Shown: positions 1 to 7,464, numbered from the stretch's first letter. The stretch: DNA of 64,000 bases from Rothia endophytica (GCF_928381505.1 NZ_CAKMSJ010000007.1:61636-125635), one strand, 5' to 3'. Numbers and translations are program-made. Notes: a model not told the origin generated them from the sequence alone.

Positions 1-330
1 GGAGACCCTCAGTTTAGCTATGTTCTCACTCCTGAAGAGAGAGTGCGCGGGGGTGAAGATAAGGGGGCGCCGGAAACGTCTATCAGCTTCAATGACAGAC
101 TTAAAAAACGACACGAGGAGTGGTTTGAGCAACTGCGACAAGCAGATAGTGACTACCGCGATATTCTTTCGACCGTTTCCTCACTCGGTTCCTCTGCTGA
201 TGCATTCCGAACTGGCAGGCTTGCGCTTTGTGTTGCGATTGTGTCCCTCATTGTTGCGGTGGCAACAGTTCTCATGTCGCAGGTGGGAGGGAAGAGTCTC
301 TTTGAATGGATTCTGAATTTAGTTAGCTAA
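1..330 (+). CDS. C-terminal part of a hypothetical membrane-anchored protein (5' end outside window)
   Basis: The frame is open from the first base to a TAA at 328-330, so 109 residues of a longer protein are visible. The visible part is charged and helical up to about residue 74. A single strong hydrophobic segment follows at about residues 75-93, with a short tail ending LVS. This suggests a soluble domain anchored by a C-terminal membrane helix. I do not recognise the family. A decayed ATPase gene starts 8 bases downstream on the same strand, so the two may once have been cotranscribed. A GTG at 43 could be an internal start but has no convincing ribosome binding site. Confidence 0.55.
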   Translation, partial: GDPQFSYVLTPEERVRGGEDKGAPETSISFNDRLKKRHEEWFEQLRQADSDYRDILSTVSSLGSSADAFRTGRLALCVAIVSLIVAVATVLMSQVGGKSLFEWILNLVS

Positions 331-337
331 CCATTCG

Positions 338-926
338 ATGGGTGAAAATGGGGTGGGGAAATCATCCCTCATTGAGTCTGTTGCTGAAGCCTATGGTCTG
401 CCGGTTGGGGGTGGAGATGCTCGGGCTATAAGGCCCACCTTGAGGGAAAATCTGCCTTTGGGGCGGATTTGCAGGTGATGCGTGGAGCTGCAGAATATAG
501 GGCGGGACTTTTTCTGCGGGCAGAAGGAATATTGGCACATATGGAACATCTGGTGAGGTTGGGTGGCTCCTCATCAAGGCAGTGGGTATTCTCCGCTTAC
601 CTCACGGTGAGGGAACCCAGCAACTCTTGGAAGAGTCTTCTAAGAGATTTGGATTAGGGGTTCTTGATGAGCCTGAATCAGGGCTATCTTTTACTGGTCA
701 ATTGCAGTTGCTTGCTCGCGTCCTTAGTTTTTTGGACGGTGGTGGGCAGGTGATTCTTCGTACTCACAGCCCCCTATTAGCGTTTGGCGTAGCCTACAAG
801 AGGGAGCTAGTCTGGGAAATTGATGAATGGGGTATAGAGCAACGCCCGTGGGCAACCTTGGATGCGGTTGGGGACTGACGGTCAATGCTTGATGATCTCG
901 AAAACTATCTGCGGCACCTTATCTAA
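338..926 (+). pseudogene. Decayed AAA/ABC-type ATPase, homologue of the intact gene at 3018-3746
   Basis: Three frames together encode one recognisable ATPase. Frame 338-478 has the Walker A stretch GENGVGKSSLIE and AEAYGLP. Frame ~455-570 has GAAEYRAGLFLRAEG. Frame ~582-926 has the Walker B/signature region LDEPESGLSF, the switch motif RTHSPLLAF and the tail LDDLENYLRHLI. Each block aligns in order with the intact minus-strand gene at 3018-3746 (GENGAGKS, GLFFRAET, FDEPESGLSF, CTHSPVLM, YLRHLL). The reading frame is broken by two frameshifts (near 450-465 and 570-585) and an in-frame TGA at 876-878. The N-terminal ~45 residues before Walker A are missing. It cannot make a working protein as it stands. 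Confidence 0.85.
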
Positions 927-980
927 CAAACAAGAGAGAAATTTGTGGTGCACCTAACCCAATAATTGCTATAATTAGGT

Positions 981-1008
981 TTGCGTGTGTGAAAAACGCG
1001 TGTATAGT
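981..1008 (+). promoter_or_regulatory. Probable promoter of the tRNA-Ala/5S unit
   Basis: A -35 like TTGCGT (981-986) is separated by 16 bases from a -10 like TATAGT (1003-1008). This places transcription start about 10 bases before the tRNA at 1024. A second TATAAT (970-975) lies just upstream without a well-spaced -35. The region follows directly after the decayed ATPase. Confidence 0.5.
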
Positions 1009-1023
1009 TTTATATGCACCTAC

Positions 1024-1096
1024 GGGGGCGTGGCGCAATTGGTAGCGCACCTGCTTTGCAAGCAGGGGGTTAGGGGTTCGAGTCCCCTCGCCTCCA
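1024..1096 (+). tRNA. tRNA-Ala (anticodon TGC)
   Basis: A full cloverleaf can be drawn. The acceptor stem is GGGGGCG with CGCCTCC, the D arm is GCGC/GCGC, and the anticodon stem CCTGC/GCAGG holds loop TTTGCAA with anticodon TGC. The T arm is AGGGG/CCCCT with loop TTCGAGT. The discriminator base is A at 1096 and CCA is not encoded. It lies 3 bases before the 5S rRNA gene and is probably cotranscribed with it. Confidence 0.95.
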
Positions 1097-1099
1097 CTC

Positions 1100-1215
1100 T
1101 TCGGTGATTATAGCAAGAGGGAAACACCCGGTCCCATCCCGAACCCGGAAGTTAAGGCTCTTTGCGCTGATGGTACTGCACTGGTGACGGTGTGGGAGAG
1201 TAAGTCATCGCCGAA
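1100..1215 (+). rRNA. rrf: 5S ribosomal RNA
   Basis: The 116-base segment has the conserved 5S loop sequence around CCCGAACCCGGAAG (near 1138-1151). A terminal stem pairs TTCGGTGA at the start with TCGCCGAA at the end. Upstream is a tRNA-Ala rather than a 23S rRNA gene, and no 16S or 23S sequence is present in the window. It is therefore a 5S copy outside a normal 16S-23S-5S operon, as far as this window shows. Confidence 0.93.
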
Positions 1216-1227
1216 TTAAATGTGATG

Positions 1228-1263
1228 GAAGAGGCTCAGTCGAAAGACTGAGCCTCTTCTTTT
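1228..1263 (+). terminator. Rho-independent terminator of the tRNA/5S unit
   Basis: A perfect 14-bp stem (1228-1241 with 1246-1259) closed by a GAAA tetraloop is followed by TTTT. It lies 12 bases after the 5S gene. Confidence 0.93.
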
Positions 1264-1452
1264 GTGCCCAGAAAAAGACCCCTGAGAGGGAACGACGCCC
1301 GCCAATAGGAGGGCCGGAGAAGTAGGCAATCACGTGTTTATCATTCATGGATAGGCAAGTCGATAAAAACTGGGTAAGCTGTAGTTTTTGTATGTCCGGT
1401 TACTTTTTGGGGCGTTGCCAGGCACAGTCCCAACAGGATTGAAAGCGAAACC

Positions 1453-2913
1453 ATGTCACCACAAGCTATTGGGTTTGCCCTCCTCATTCTCGGTGTAGCC
1501 CTGCTCATCGGAAAGATGGTACGCGTGAAAGTTGGGTGGGTGCAATCCCTCTTCCTGCCCAGCTCCATCATCGCGGGCCTGCTCCTGCTCCTTCTCGGCC
1601 CACAGGTTCTTGGCCGTTTTGATGGGCCCTGGGGCGAAAATGGGTTGTTTAACGACACCATGATTACTGTCTGGCGCTCCCTGCCAGGTCTGCTCATTAG
1701 CGTCATCTTTGCCACCATGTTCCTGGGGCAAGAACTTCCCAGCCCCAAACGCGCCGTGAAACTTGCAGGCCCTCAGCTCTCCTTGGGTGTTGCTCTTGGC
1801 TCCGGTCAATATGTAGTGGGCTTGCTCCTGGCTGCTTTGGTATTGGTGCCCTTCTTCGCAGCATCCCCCATGACCGGTGCCCTCATCGAAATTGCTTTTG
1901 AAGGCGGCCACGGCACCGCCGCAGGTATGCGCGGGGTGATGGAAGATCTGGGCTTTGGTGACGGCGCTGACCTAGCCGTTGGTCTGGCAACCGTGGGTAT
2001 CGTCGGCGGTGTGGTTATCGGCATCGCCCTTATTAACTGGGGTGTACGCACCGGTAAAACCGAGATTCTCAAGGGCAACGCCAAAATGTCTATTGCTGAG
2101 CAGAAGGGTCTTTTCCGCGAGGACGAGCACTACTCTGCAGGTACCATGACTAGCCGCCCGGCGTCCGTAGAGCCCCTGTCTTTGCATATGGCTGTCATGT
2201 CTCTTGCCATCCTGGTCGGCTGGCTTATTCTTGAGGGTCTCCGCTGGATTGAACAGCAGACCTACGCCTCGGTCATGCTCGATGACAACACTCCCCTTGA
2301 AATCTTTGCCTATGTCCCCCTCTTTCCCATGGCTCTGCTGGGTGGTGTTATTGTGCAGATGGGAGCAAAAGCAGTGGGCGCCGATCATCTCATCGATCAC
2401 CAGATGATGCTGCGCATCCAGGGCTGGGCACTGGACTTCCTCATCGTTGCCGCTATCGCCACTCTCTCCCTGCAGGCGGTGGGCGATAACCTGGGTATCT
2501 TCCTCATTCTTTCAGTGGCAGGCATTGCCTTTAACGTCATGATTTTCCTGTGGCTCACCCCCCGCCTGATTGGGCGCTACTGGTTCGAACGCGGTATCGG
2601 TGACTTCGGCCAGTCGATGGGCGTTACCGCAACCGGCCTGATTCTGATGCGCGTGGTAGATCCCAAGGGCGAGTCTCCTGCTTTCGAAGCCTTCGGCTAC
2701 AAACAGCTTGTCTTTGAGCCTTTCTTTGGTGGTGCCCTCATCACGGCTCTCGCGATACCAGTTATTTACCTGACCGGTGTTTGGCCCCTCTTCTTCGTGA
2801 TGCTCACCGTCTTTGTTGCATCTATTGTCATCGGGCTGGTATTCCTGCGCCCCCGCGAGATGCGAGAGCGAGAGGAACACACTCGCCAGATGCAACAGAT
2901 TCAAAACCCGTAG
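1453..2913 (+). CDS. gltS: Sodium/glutamate symporter (GltS, ESS family)
   Basis: This 486-residue polytopic membrane protein is expected to take up glutamate with sodium. It has about a dozen hydrophobic segments. The family hallmark FEGGHGTAAG lies at residues 149-158, and a glycine-rich repeat-type segment recurs around GVTATGLILMRVVDP in the second half. GltS proteins are usually near 400-460 residues, so it is slightly long. The start ATG follows a weak purine stretch (GAAAGCG). It is a single-gene unit, with a convergent hairpin downstream shared with the ATPase gene. Two NAD-glutamate dehydrogenases elsewhere in the window fit a cell that uses glutamate. Family assignment is firm; substrate is inferred. 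Confidence 0.88.
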   Translation: MSPQAIGFALLILGVALLIGKMVRVKVGWVQSLFLPSSIIAGLLLLLLGPQVLGRFDGPWGENGLFNDTMITVWRSLPGLLISVIFATMFLGQELPSPKRAVKLAGPQLSLGVALGSGQYVVGLLLAALVLVPFFAASPMTGALIEIAFEGGHGTAAGMRGVMEDLGFGDGADLAVGLATVGIVGGVVIGIALINWGVRTGKTEILKGNAKMSIAEQKGLFREDEHYSAGTMTSRPASVEPLSLHMAVMSLAILVGWLILEGLRWIEQQTYASVMLDDNTPLEIFAYVPLFPMALLGGVIVQMGAKAVGADHLIDHQMMLRIQGWALDFLIVAAIATLSLQAVGDNLGIFLILSVAGIAFNVMIFLWLTPRLIGRYWFERGIGDFGQSMGVTATGLILMRVVDPKGESPAFEAFGYKQLVFEPFFGGALITALAIPVIYLTGVWPLFFVMLTVFVASIVIGLVFLRPREMREREEHTRQMQQIQNP

Positions 2914-2929
2914 GGGATAGATACAGTAA

Positions 2930-2985
2930 GGACGCCGGCTCCCGCTCCCTGCCAGGAGGCAGTGAGAGGGAACCGGCGTCCGTTG
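2930..2985. terminator. Bidirectional hairpin between gltS and the ATPase gene
   Basis: GGACGCCGG (2930-2938) pairs with CCGGCGTCC (2973-2981), with an inner CTGCC/GGCAG stem. The two flanking genes converge on it. The same GGACGCCGG arm sequence is reused in the terminators at 49562 and 50855. Confidence 0.7.
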
Positions 2986-3017
2986 TAACGGCGTCTAATC
3001 ATCGAGAATGACGCCAC

Positions 3018-3746
3018 TCAGTGGTCTGCTGAGAGCAGGTGCCTCAGATAGCGCTGAGGCGAATCCAGGTAGGCTCGCCAGTGATTCAACGCCTCGAGGT
3101 CATCTAAAGCAGTAGGGCGAAGGCCCCACTCGCCAATCTCAAGAATCTTCGCGCCGGGAGCTGCCATGAGCACGGGGGAGTGGGTGCACAGCAGAACCTG
3201 GTGGCCGGCGTCCACATGGTCTTGAAGAAGCGCCAACAACTTTAATTGACCCGCAAAAGAAAGCCCCGACTCGGGCTCATCAAAAATCCACAAGCCTCCG
3301 CGTGAGGCGGCAGCCTCAATCATCGCTAGTGCAGACTCACCGTGGGACTGGTGCAGGTAGCGGTGGGCAATGGAGGACTCTAAACGCACCCGGTGAGCCA
3401 CTAGAGAGTGAACAGTCTCCGCGCGAAAAAATAGACCGTCCCGAGACTTAGCTGCGCCTTTGATCAACTGTAGATACGAGGCGAGATTGGAATCCTGTTC
3501 TACCGACTCCCTCTGATCCCAGGAAGTGCCACCCTCCGCCGGCAACCCATAAGCCTGAGCTATCGCCTCGATGATGACGGACTTACCCGCGCCGTTCTCA
3601 CCCACAATGATGGTAAAGGGTGCTAAATCCAGCCCACCCAGCAGAGCCTGCACCGAAGGCACCGTGAAAGGCCAGCGTGACCGTTCTTCAGGAGGCACAG
3701 GGTCTCCCGATGTAATAGAACGCAAGGGCAACGATGAAATAGCCAT
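3018..3746 (-). CDS. AAA/ABC-type ATPase, stand-alone
   Basis: The 242-residue protein has Walker A GENGAGKS, the region FDEPESGLSF combining Walker B with an ABC-like signature, and the switch histidine in CTHSPVLM. These are hallmarks of small predicted ATPases of the AAA_15/AAA_21 type, which are found alone or in overcoming-lysogenization/Abi-like contexts. I chose the ATG at 3746 (MAISSLPL) because AGAGGAGAAAG lies 4 bases upstream; a longer frame reaches 3812 without such a site. It has no membrane segment and no obvious partner gene. A decayed homologue lies at 338-926 on the other strand. The cellular role is unknown. Confidence 0.8.
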   Translation of the reverse strand: MAISSLPLRSITSGDPVPPEERSRWPFTVPSVQALLGGLDLAPFTIIVGENGAGKSVIIEAIAQAYGLPAEGGTSWDQRESVEQDSNLASYLQLIKGAAKSRDGLFFRAETVHSLVAHRVRLESSIAHRYLHQSHGESALAMIEAAASRGGLWIFDEPESGLSFAGQLKLLALLQDHVDAGHQVLLCTHSPVLMAAPGAKILEIGEWGLRPTALDDLEALNHWRAYLDSPQRYLRHLLSADH

Positions 3747-3795
3747 CGGACTTTCTCCTCTTCTGGGTAACAGAAAAGACAATGTAGGGCGGGTG

Positions 3796-3831
3796 CAAAA
3801 ACGCCGACGCATTATCTCTAATGCGTCGGCG
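3796..3831 (-). terminator. Terminator of the Lys/Ala-rich protein gene
   Basis: Read on the minus strand, CGCCGACGCATT pairs with AATGCGTCGGCG around a 6-base loop and is followed by TTTTT. It sits 40 bases after the stop of the 3871-4503 gene. Confidence 0.85.
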
Positions 3832-3870
3832 TCCTAAGTTAGCGGTAAACCACTACCTCAAACACAAAAC

Positions 3871-4503
3871 TTATGCTGCGGGGGTCTTCCAGGGATCCTC
3901 AACGGGACGTGAAGCCTTGTAAGCTGCAGCGCCAGCAACGGTGCCCGCAACCAGCAGACCAAGAACCAGCCAACCCTTGCCGCTCTTCTTAGAAGCCTTC
4001 TTCTGCTCCTTAGCGAACTGGGCAGCAGCCTTGACAGCGGCCTTCTGAGCGTTCTTTACAGCCTTCTTATCACCAGTTACCTTAGCGGCAACGGTGTTGA
4101 CCTGTGCAGGAACCTCAGCGTCTGAGAGCTTAACGGCAACGGTATCAGCAACCTCAGCAGCTTTGACACGGGCAGTTGCCACGGCGTCTTCAACTACGGG
4201 AGTGACATCATCAATGGTGTGCTGGATCTTGTCCACCAGGGTGTTCTGCACCTTGTCCAGCTTCTTGTGAGCGTCCTTAGCAACTGAGTTAGTGGTCTTC
4301 TTAGCGTTCTTTCCGTGCTTCTCAGCGGTCTTCTGAAGATCAGCAAACTTGTTGGCGGTGAACTTCTCAGCGCGAGCAGTTTTCTTGTCAGCCAGCTTGG
4401 TCAGTTTGTCTGCCTTCTTGCCGGTCTTCTTCTGAGCCTTTGCAAAGAACTTCTCTGCCTGCTTCTGAGCTTTCTTAGCCTTAGCATTCTTGGTCAGAGC
4501 CAT
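3871..4503 (-). CDS. Lys/Ala-rich, histone H1-like hypothetical protein with C-terminal membrane helix
   Basis: The 210-residue protein begins with about 80 residues dominated by Lys and Ala in AEKFFAKAQKKTGKKADK-like repeats. An acidic, helical middle (DKIQHTIDDVTPVVEDAV) follows, and then a second Lys/Ala block. A hydrophobic segment WLVLGLLVAGTVAGAAAY lies near residues 178-195, with a short polar tail ending DPWKTPAA. The start has a strong GGAGG 9 bases upstream. Composition suggests nucleic-acid or envelope-polymer binding by the basic part and anchoring by the helix, but this is inference only. It is a single gene with its own terminator. Confidence 0.6.
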   Translation of the reverse strand: MALTKNAKAKKAQKQAEKFFAKAQKKTGKKADKLTKLADKKTARAEKFTANKFADLQKTAEKHGKNAKKTTNSVAKDAHKKLDKVQNTLVDKIQHTIDDVTPVVEDAVATARVKAAEVADTVAVKLSDAEVPAQVNTVAAKVTGDKKAVKNAQKAAVKAAAQFAKEQKKASKKSGKGWLVLGLLVAGTVAGAAAYKASRPVEDPWKTPAA

Positions 4504-4741
4504 GTGTCTCTACCTCCAGGTGGATTTCAGCGCCGCGAAGGACGCAGCGGTTAACTGTTATTCATAAGCTTACGAAAGATGCCGGTAAAAAAGCAGTTTA
4601 TGCACGAAAAGACACCGGGTGTTCTCTGCCCGCTAAAGACCATGTACCGCCCAACTGTACCCTCCTGAACTCCTTAAGCTGAATGCAAAAAACAAGGGCG
4701 ACACTGGTCAAGCTAGGAGCCGACATGCCAGAATGGGGAAC

Positions 4742-5266
4742 ATGACTGCAACTGCTAAAGCAACACTTCACACCAACCACGGCGACATCGTTGTTAACCT
4801 CTTCGGTAACCACGCGCCGCTGACCGTCAAGAACTTCATCGGTCTCTCCGATGGCACCCAGGAATGGCGCCACCCCCGCACCGGCGAAGTACAGAACGGC
4901 CCCCTCTACAAGGACGTCGTTTTCCACCGCATTATTCGTGACTTCATGATCCAAGGTGGCGACCCCCTCGGCCAGGGCATTGGCGGCCCCGGCTACCAGT
5001 TCAAGGACGAAATCCACCCCGAACTGAGCTTCAACAAGCCCTACCTGCTGGCTATGGCAAACGCTGGCCCCGGCACCAACGGCTCACAGTTCTTCATCAC
5101 CACCGTTGAAACCCCCTGGCTCAACGGCCGCCACACCATCTTCGGTGAGGTTGTTGATGAGGATTCCAAGAAAGTCGTTGACGCCATTGAAGGCGTAGCA
5201 ACCGGTGCGATGGACCGTCCCGTTGAGGACGTCGTTCTCTCATCAATCGATATCGAAGAGCTCTAA
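4742..5266 (+). CDS. ppiA: Peptidyl-prolyl cis-trans isomerase, cyclophilin type
   Basis: This cytoplasmic cyclophilin of 174 residues has no signal peptide. The family's active-site motifs are present: FHRIIRDFMIQGGDP with the catalytic arginine, AMANAGPGTNGSQFFITT, and the tryptophan in TPWLNGRHTIFGEV. The family catalyses proline isomerisation in protein folding. The ATG at 4742 overlaps the stop of a six-codon ORF that starts at 4725 behind AGGAG, so the start may be translationally coupled. An in-frame ATG at 4733 is an alternative. A rhomboid gene follows after a terminator. This gene pair commonly lies near the replication origin in Actinobacteria. Confidence 0.93.
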   Translation: MTATAKATLHTNHGDIVVNLFGNHAPLTVKNFIGLSDGTQEWRHPRTGEVQNGPLYKDVVFHRIIRDFMIQGGDPLGQGIGGPGYQFKDEIHPELSFNKPYLLAMANAGPGTNGSQFFITTVETPWLNGRHTIFGEVVDEDSKKVVDAIEGVATGAMDRPVEDVVLSSIDIEEL

Positions 5267-5290
5267 ACCCTAGAGAATCTTTCAAAAATT

Positions 5291-5326
5291 AAGTGCCCGC
5301 CCGATTTCTCGGGTCGGGCACTTACT
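5291..5326 (+). terminator. Terminator after the cyclophilin gene
   Basis: AAGTGCCCG (5291-5299) pairs with CGGGCACTT (5315-5323). It lies 24 bases after the stop codon and before the rhomboid start. Confidence 0.8.
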
Positions 5327-5361
5327 TTATACCCGCGGCAAGGCTGCAAGAAAGGACGCCC

Positions 5362-6138
5362 GTGAGCGAGCCCGTCGGCTACGGCTATGACAACAACCAG
5401 CAATCGGTCTGCCCCCGCCACCCGGACCAGGTAACCTACGTGCGGTGCGGACGCTGCGGCAGACTTGCCTGCGGAAACTGCCAGGTACCCCTAGAAGTGG
5501 GCATGATGTGCGTGGACTGTATGCAACAGGTGCGCGCCACCCAGCCCGCCAGCCGTACAGCCCGCAGCAAGCCGGTGGTGACCTACGCTCTCATTGCTAT
5601 TAACGTGCTGGTGTGGGGTCTGCAGTGGATCTTTCCCAGCGTCACCACCTTTGGGCTTTACAACCCTGCCTGGGTTGAATATTCGGGGGAGTGGTACCGC
5701 GCTCTAACCTCCGGCTTCCTGCATTCACTGGGTAACCTCTCCCACCTACCGCTCAACATGTTCTCCCTCTACCTTTTTGGTCAGGCCTTGGAACCAATTC
5801 TGGGACGTTGGAAATTCCTATCAACCTACCTGCTCTCAATCTTGGGTGGGTCAGCTGCCGTGCACCTTATTGCCCGCTTCTGGGGCGACTACGGGGACAT
5901 GACCACCAGTGTCCTGGGTGCATCCGGTGGGGTATTTGGCCTCTTTGGAGCCTTCTTTGCGCTGGCACGCGCTCGCAGGCAGAGTACCAGCGGAATTATG
6001 GTTCTGGTGGCTATCAACTTTGTCTACGGGTTTATGTTCCCCGGAGTTTCCTGGGAGGCGCATCTGGGAGGCCTAATAACTGGCGCCATCGTAGCTACCT
6101 TACTGAGTAAATTGCCTGAACCTCAGAGGCGGAAATAA
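5362..6138 (+). CDS. Rhomboid-family intramembrane serine protease with N-terminal zinc finger
   Basis: The 258-residue protein starts at GTG 5362 behind AAAGGACGCC. Residues 17-53 carry seven cysteines (17, 29, 32, 37, 40, 50, 53) and nearby histidine, arranged like a B-box zinc-binding domain. The rhomboid domain follows with about six membrane segments. The catalytic serine is in GASGG (Ser188), and the catalytic histidine is in WEAHLGG (His234), with the conserved asparagine region LPLNM at 130-133. Rhomboids cleave membrane proteins within the bilayer. The zinc-finger plus rhomboid layout is common in actinobacteria. The substrate is unknown. Confidence 0.9.
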   Translation: MSEPVGYGYDNNQQSVCPRHPDQVTYVRCGRCGRLACGNCQVPLEVGMMCVDCMQQVRATQPASRTARSKPVVTYALIAINVLVWGLQWIFPSVTTFGLYNPAWVEYSGEWYRALTSGFLHSLGNLSHLPLNMFSLYLFGQALEPILGRWKFLSTYLLSILGGSAAVHLIARFWGDYGDMTTSVLGASGGVFGLFGAFFALARARRQSTSGIMVLVAINFVYGFMFPGVSWEAHLGGLITGAIVATLLSKLPEPQRRK

Positions 6139-6291
6139 ATATCCACAGGATTTATCCACAGCTGTTAATAACTACAGGAGTGTAATTTCAACAGTGTTAA
6201 CAGACTGTGGATAGTGCCAGCTCGGCTTTAAATTGCAGTAAATTACACTGGTGTAAGAGATTTCCCCAATTTTATCCCCACCTGTGGATAA
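6139..6291. other. Cluster of DnaA-box-like sequences
   Basis: Two perfect matches to the DnaA box TTATCCACA are present: 6152-6160, and 6283-6291 as its complement. Three one-mismatch boxes lie at 6139-6147 (ATATCCACA), 6206-6214 (complement CTATCCACA) and 6272-6280 (TTATCCCCA). All five lie within 153 bases in an AT-richer gap of 266 bases between the rhomboid and tspO genes. The gap also contains short inverted repeats such as TTACACTGGTGTAA. It could be part of an origin, or a DnaA-titrating or regulatory site. Confidence 0.6.
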
Positions 6292-6404
6292 CTGCCAGGA
6301 ACAGGGTGTGTAGAAAATGTAATTTCAAATTTTCAGCCTTCCCGCTGGGAAAGTGCACTATAACTTCCTAATAACATCCCCCAACACATAAAGGACACTA
6401 CAAC

Positions 6405-6908
6405 ATGAAGAAGGTCAACTGGCTTGGCCAAGGTGCCGCCTTGCTGCTTTTCATCGCAGTCCCTCTAGCCATCGGTTTTACCGGTAGTTTTCTCACGTCA
6501 GATCAGGTTGACGGTTGGTATGCCTCAGCGGATCAGGCACCTTGGACGCCACCTAATGTGGTCTTCGGCCCCGTGTGGACTCTGCTATACGTGATGATCG
6601 GTGTAGCGGGATGGTTGCTGTGGCGCTCTACAGCTACACACCAGCGACGACGAGCCTTTATCCTCTACGGCATCCAGCTGGTTCTCAACGCTGTTTGGAG
6701 CCCGCTCTTTTTTGGCGCCTACCCCACCTACGGTGTAGCAGCTCTATGGGTAGCTTTAGCGGTTATCTACTTACTGCTACTGACCATTATGGTGAGCATT
6801 AAGATTTTTGCTCCAATAAGCAAAATAGCTGGCTGGCTCTTTGTGCCCTATGGTCTCTGGGTTGCATATGCCAGCACGCTCAACCTATATATGGCACTAC
6901 ATAACTAA
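6405..6908 (+). CDS. tspO: TspO/MBR-family membrane protein
   Basis: The 167-residue protein has five predicted membrane helices and the aromatic-rich TspO signatures. These are WTPPNVVFGPVWTLLYVMIG near residues 47-66, then QLVLNAVWSPLFFGAYP and the final helix with YGLWVAYASTLN. TspO proteins bind porphyrins and related ligands and influence tetrapyrrole and stress responses in bacteria. It starts with ATG behind AAAGGA. It is a single gene; the DnaA-box cluster upstream may also act as its promoter region. Confidence 0.9.
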   Translation: MKKVNWLGQGAALLLFIAVPLAIGFTGSFLTSDQVDGWYASADQAPWTPPNVVFGPVWTLLYVMIGVAGWLLWRSTATHQRRRAFILYGIQLVLNAVWSPLFFGAYPTYGVAALWVALAVIYLLLLTIMVSIKIFAPISKIAGWLFVPYGLWVAYASTLNLYMALHN

Positions 6909-6928
6909 GAAGTAATGCTTTTATTGGA

Positions 6929-6955
6929 GGGCTCTGGCTGGTCTAACCAGAGCCC
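6929..6955. terminator. Hairpin between tspO and the glutaredoxin gene
   Basis: GGGCTCTGG (6929-6937) pairs with CCAGAGCCC (6947-6955). The flanking genes converge here. No clear T-run follows on either strand, so its strength as a terminator is uncertain. Confidence 0.5.
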
Positions 6956-6986
6956 CCCTACAGATCTATGTGGGGTTCCCCTGAAT

Positions 6987-7289
6987 CTATTTGACCGAAG
7001 ATTCAATGAGATCAGAGACAGACTTCGGAGCGGAAAAAGCCGAGGCAATGAAAATTTCATCAGAGGTGCGCACGGTGGGCACCACCGCATTTCCGCCATT
7101 AACACTCTTTACATAAGCCTCAGCGTCGGCATCCTCCCAAATATTGACCCACAGAGCACGGTCTCCCATCTCTCCCAGACCAGCATCTAAACGCTGACAG
7201 AAAGGGCAACCAGGGCGCCAATAAATGACCACCCCACCCTTCGCTACAAATTCCTCAGCCTCAGCGTGGGTGCTTACTGCACGGTTCAT
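6987..7289 (-). CDS. Glutaredoxin/mycoredoxin-like thiol oxidoreductase
   Basis: The protein has 100 residues with a thioredoxin-fold layout. Strand VVIYWRPGCPFC carries the redox pair Cys28-Cys31, and the cis-proline motif NAVVPTV lies near residues 66-72. The CPFC motif and a short length fit the glutaredoxin-like proteins of actinobacteria that reduce mixed disulfides, often with mycothiol; mycothiol use is inferred from the lineage. The start ATG at 7289 is preceded by a 23-bp tandem duplication at 7302-7347, which lies where its promoter or leader should be. Confidence 0.85.
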   Translation of the reverse strand: MNRAVSTHAEAEEFVAKGGVVIYWRPGCPFCQRLDAGLGEMGDRALWVNIWEDADAEAYVKSVNGGNAVVPTVRTSDEIFIASAFSAPKSVSDLIESSVK

Positions 7290-7301
7290 GAGATGTACTC
7301 T

Positions 7302-7347
7302 TTGCTACGTAATGGGCGTACTACTTGCTACGTAATGGGCGTACTAC
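7302..7347. repeat. Perfect tandem duplication, 2 x 23 bp
   Basis: Bases 7302-7324 and 7325-7347 are identical; each unit contains GCTACGTAATGGGCGTAC. It lies 13 bases upstream of the glutaredoxin start, within its presumed 5' region. Confidence 0.9.
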
Positions 7348-7415
7348 TCTACTGAACATCTACCCCATCAACATTATTCCCAGCCCTATCACCAGTGATA
7401 TTTGGGTACTGGCAC

Positions 7416-7450
7416 AAAAAACGGGAGGTAACTATCAACAGTTACCTCCC
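7416..7450 (-). terminator. Terminator of the CsbD-like gene
   Basis: On the minus strand GGGAGGTAAC pairs with GTTACCTCCC around an 8-base loop and is followed by GTTTTTTG. It sits 15 bases after the csbD-like stop. Confidence 0.9.
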
Positions 7451-7464
7451 GCCCAGGAACATAC

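Noticed and set aside
4598..5017. A 139-residue minus-strand ORF opposite the cyclophilin gene
   Set aside because: It is a shadow of the conserved cyclophilin reading frame and lacks a start context.
6139..6404. This gap as the chromosomal origin itself
   Set aside because: dnaA and dnaN are not in the window and the boxes are few, so only a DnaA-box cluster is claimed.
7302..7347. Possible start of a CRISPR array
   Set aside because: There are only two units, directly abutting with no spacer between them, and no cas genes nearby.
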